Shown here in pieces: positions 33,566 through 33,586 of a DNA stretch of 33,586 bases. Position numbers and translations under genes: made by a program. The notes beneath the pieces were generated by a model. That model worked only from the letters and a program-made list of their open reading frames with translations, did no database searches and was not told the DNA's origin. The stretch comes from Bacteroidota bacterium (GTDB lineage Bacteria; Bacteroidota; Bacteroidia; Flavobacteriales; JADGDT01): NCBI GenBank assembly GCA_039714315.1, contig JBDLJM010000018.1:1-33586 (forward strand), written 5' to 3'. The stretch's first letter is position 1, and each line of letters starts with the position of its first letter.

Positions 33566-33586
33566 CGAATCTCACGATTTCATGAA

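Overview
The window is an AT-rich chromosomal segment from a member of the phylum Bacteroidota, most likely the class Flavobacteriia. Four observations support this. The division/cell-wall (dcw) cluster has the compact Bacteroidota gene order. Putative promoters carry the phylum's -7 element TAnnTTTG, here mostly as TATATTTG. The primase DnaG has lost its zinc ligands, as I remember for flavobacterial primases. Short lineage proteins (DUF5522-type, FtsL-like) are present. No tRNA, rRNA, CRISPR array, transposase or phage gene was seen.

Region 1 (about 1-5900) holds two co-directional M16 metallopeptidase-family genes, one with the zinc motif and one without it but with an extra C-terminal domain. 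They converge on a long, isolated urocanate hydratase gene (hutU), and a perfect 12-bp-stem bidirectional terminator separates them. Region 2 (about 5900-12960) holds a tiny Cys-rich DUF5522-like gene. It is followed by a rightward run of four genes: a secreted GH73 glucosaminidase with two LysM domains, a large predicted lipoprotein of unknown function, a long-chain polyprenyl diphosphate synthase and dnaG. A second strong bidirectional terminator follows dnaG. Region 3 (about 13000-16290) holds a LuxR/NarL-type response regulator divergent from a membrane-anchored histidine kinase, then a 3-hydroxy-3-methylglutaryl-CoA lyase-like gene and a rhomboid protease. A third hairpin terminator closes this block.

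Region 4 (about 32900 down to 16529, all minus strand) is one tightly packed dcw operon in the order mraZ-rsmH-ftsL-ftsI-murE-mraY-murD-ftsW-murG-murC-ftsQ-ftsA-ftsZ-yqeY-like. Many junctions overlap or abut, which indicates translational coupling. The operon makes the UDP-MurNAc-peptide and lipid I/II (MurC, MurD, MurE, MraY, MurG), the septal synthase pair FtsW/FtsI with FtsQ/FtsL, and the FtsA/FtsZ scaffold. murF and ddl are absent from it. FtsZ is unusually long (750 aa) because of an acidic linker of about 375 residues. Upstream of mraZ there are four CACTTT hexamers (AAAGTG on the coding strand) at an exact 10-bp period. They overlap the expected -33 position of a TATATTTG promoter and are a convincing MraZ autoregulatory operator.

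The right end (about 32950-33586) has no gene. It holds two copies of a dispersed CCAATTRAATTTCAA motif (a third copy lies at 16417), a G+C-richer stretch full of inverted repeats, and a terminal motif similar to one at the extreme left end. The window may therefore be a contig that stops in repeats. I see no clear undescribed defence or mobile system. The most interesting items are the MraZ operator, the zinc-less primase, the giant FtsZ linker, the uncharacterised lipoprotein and the right-end repeat island.
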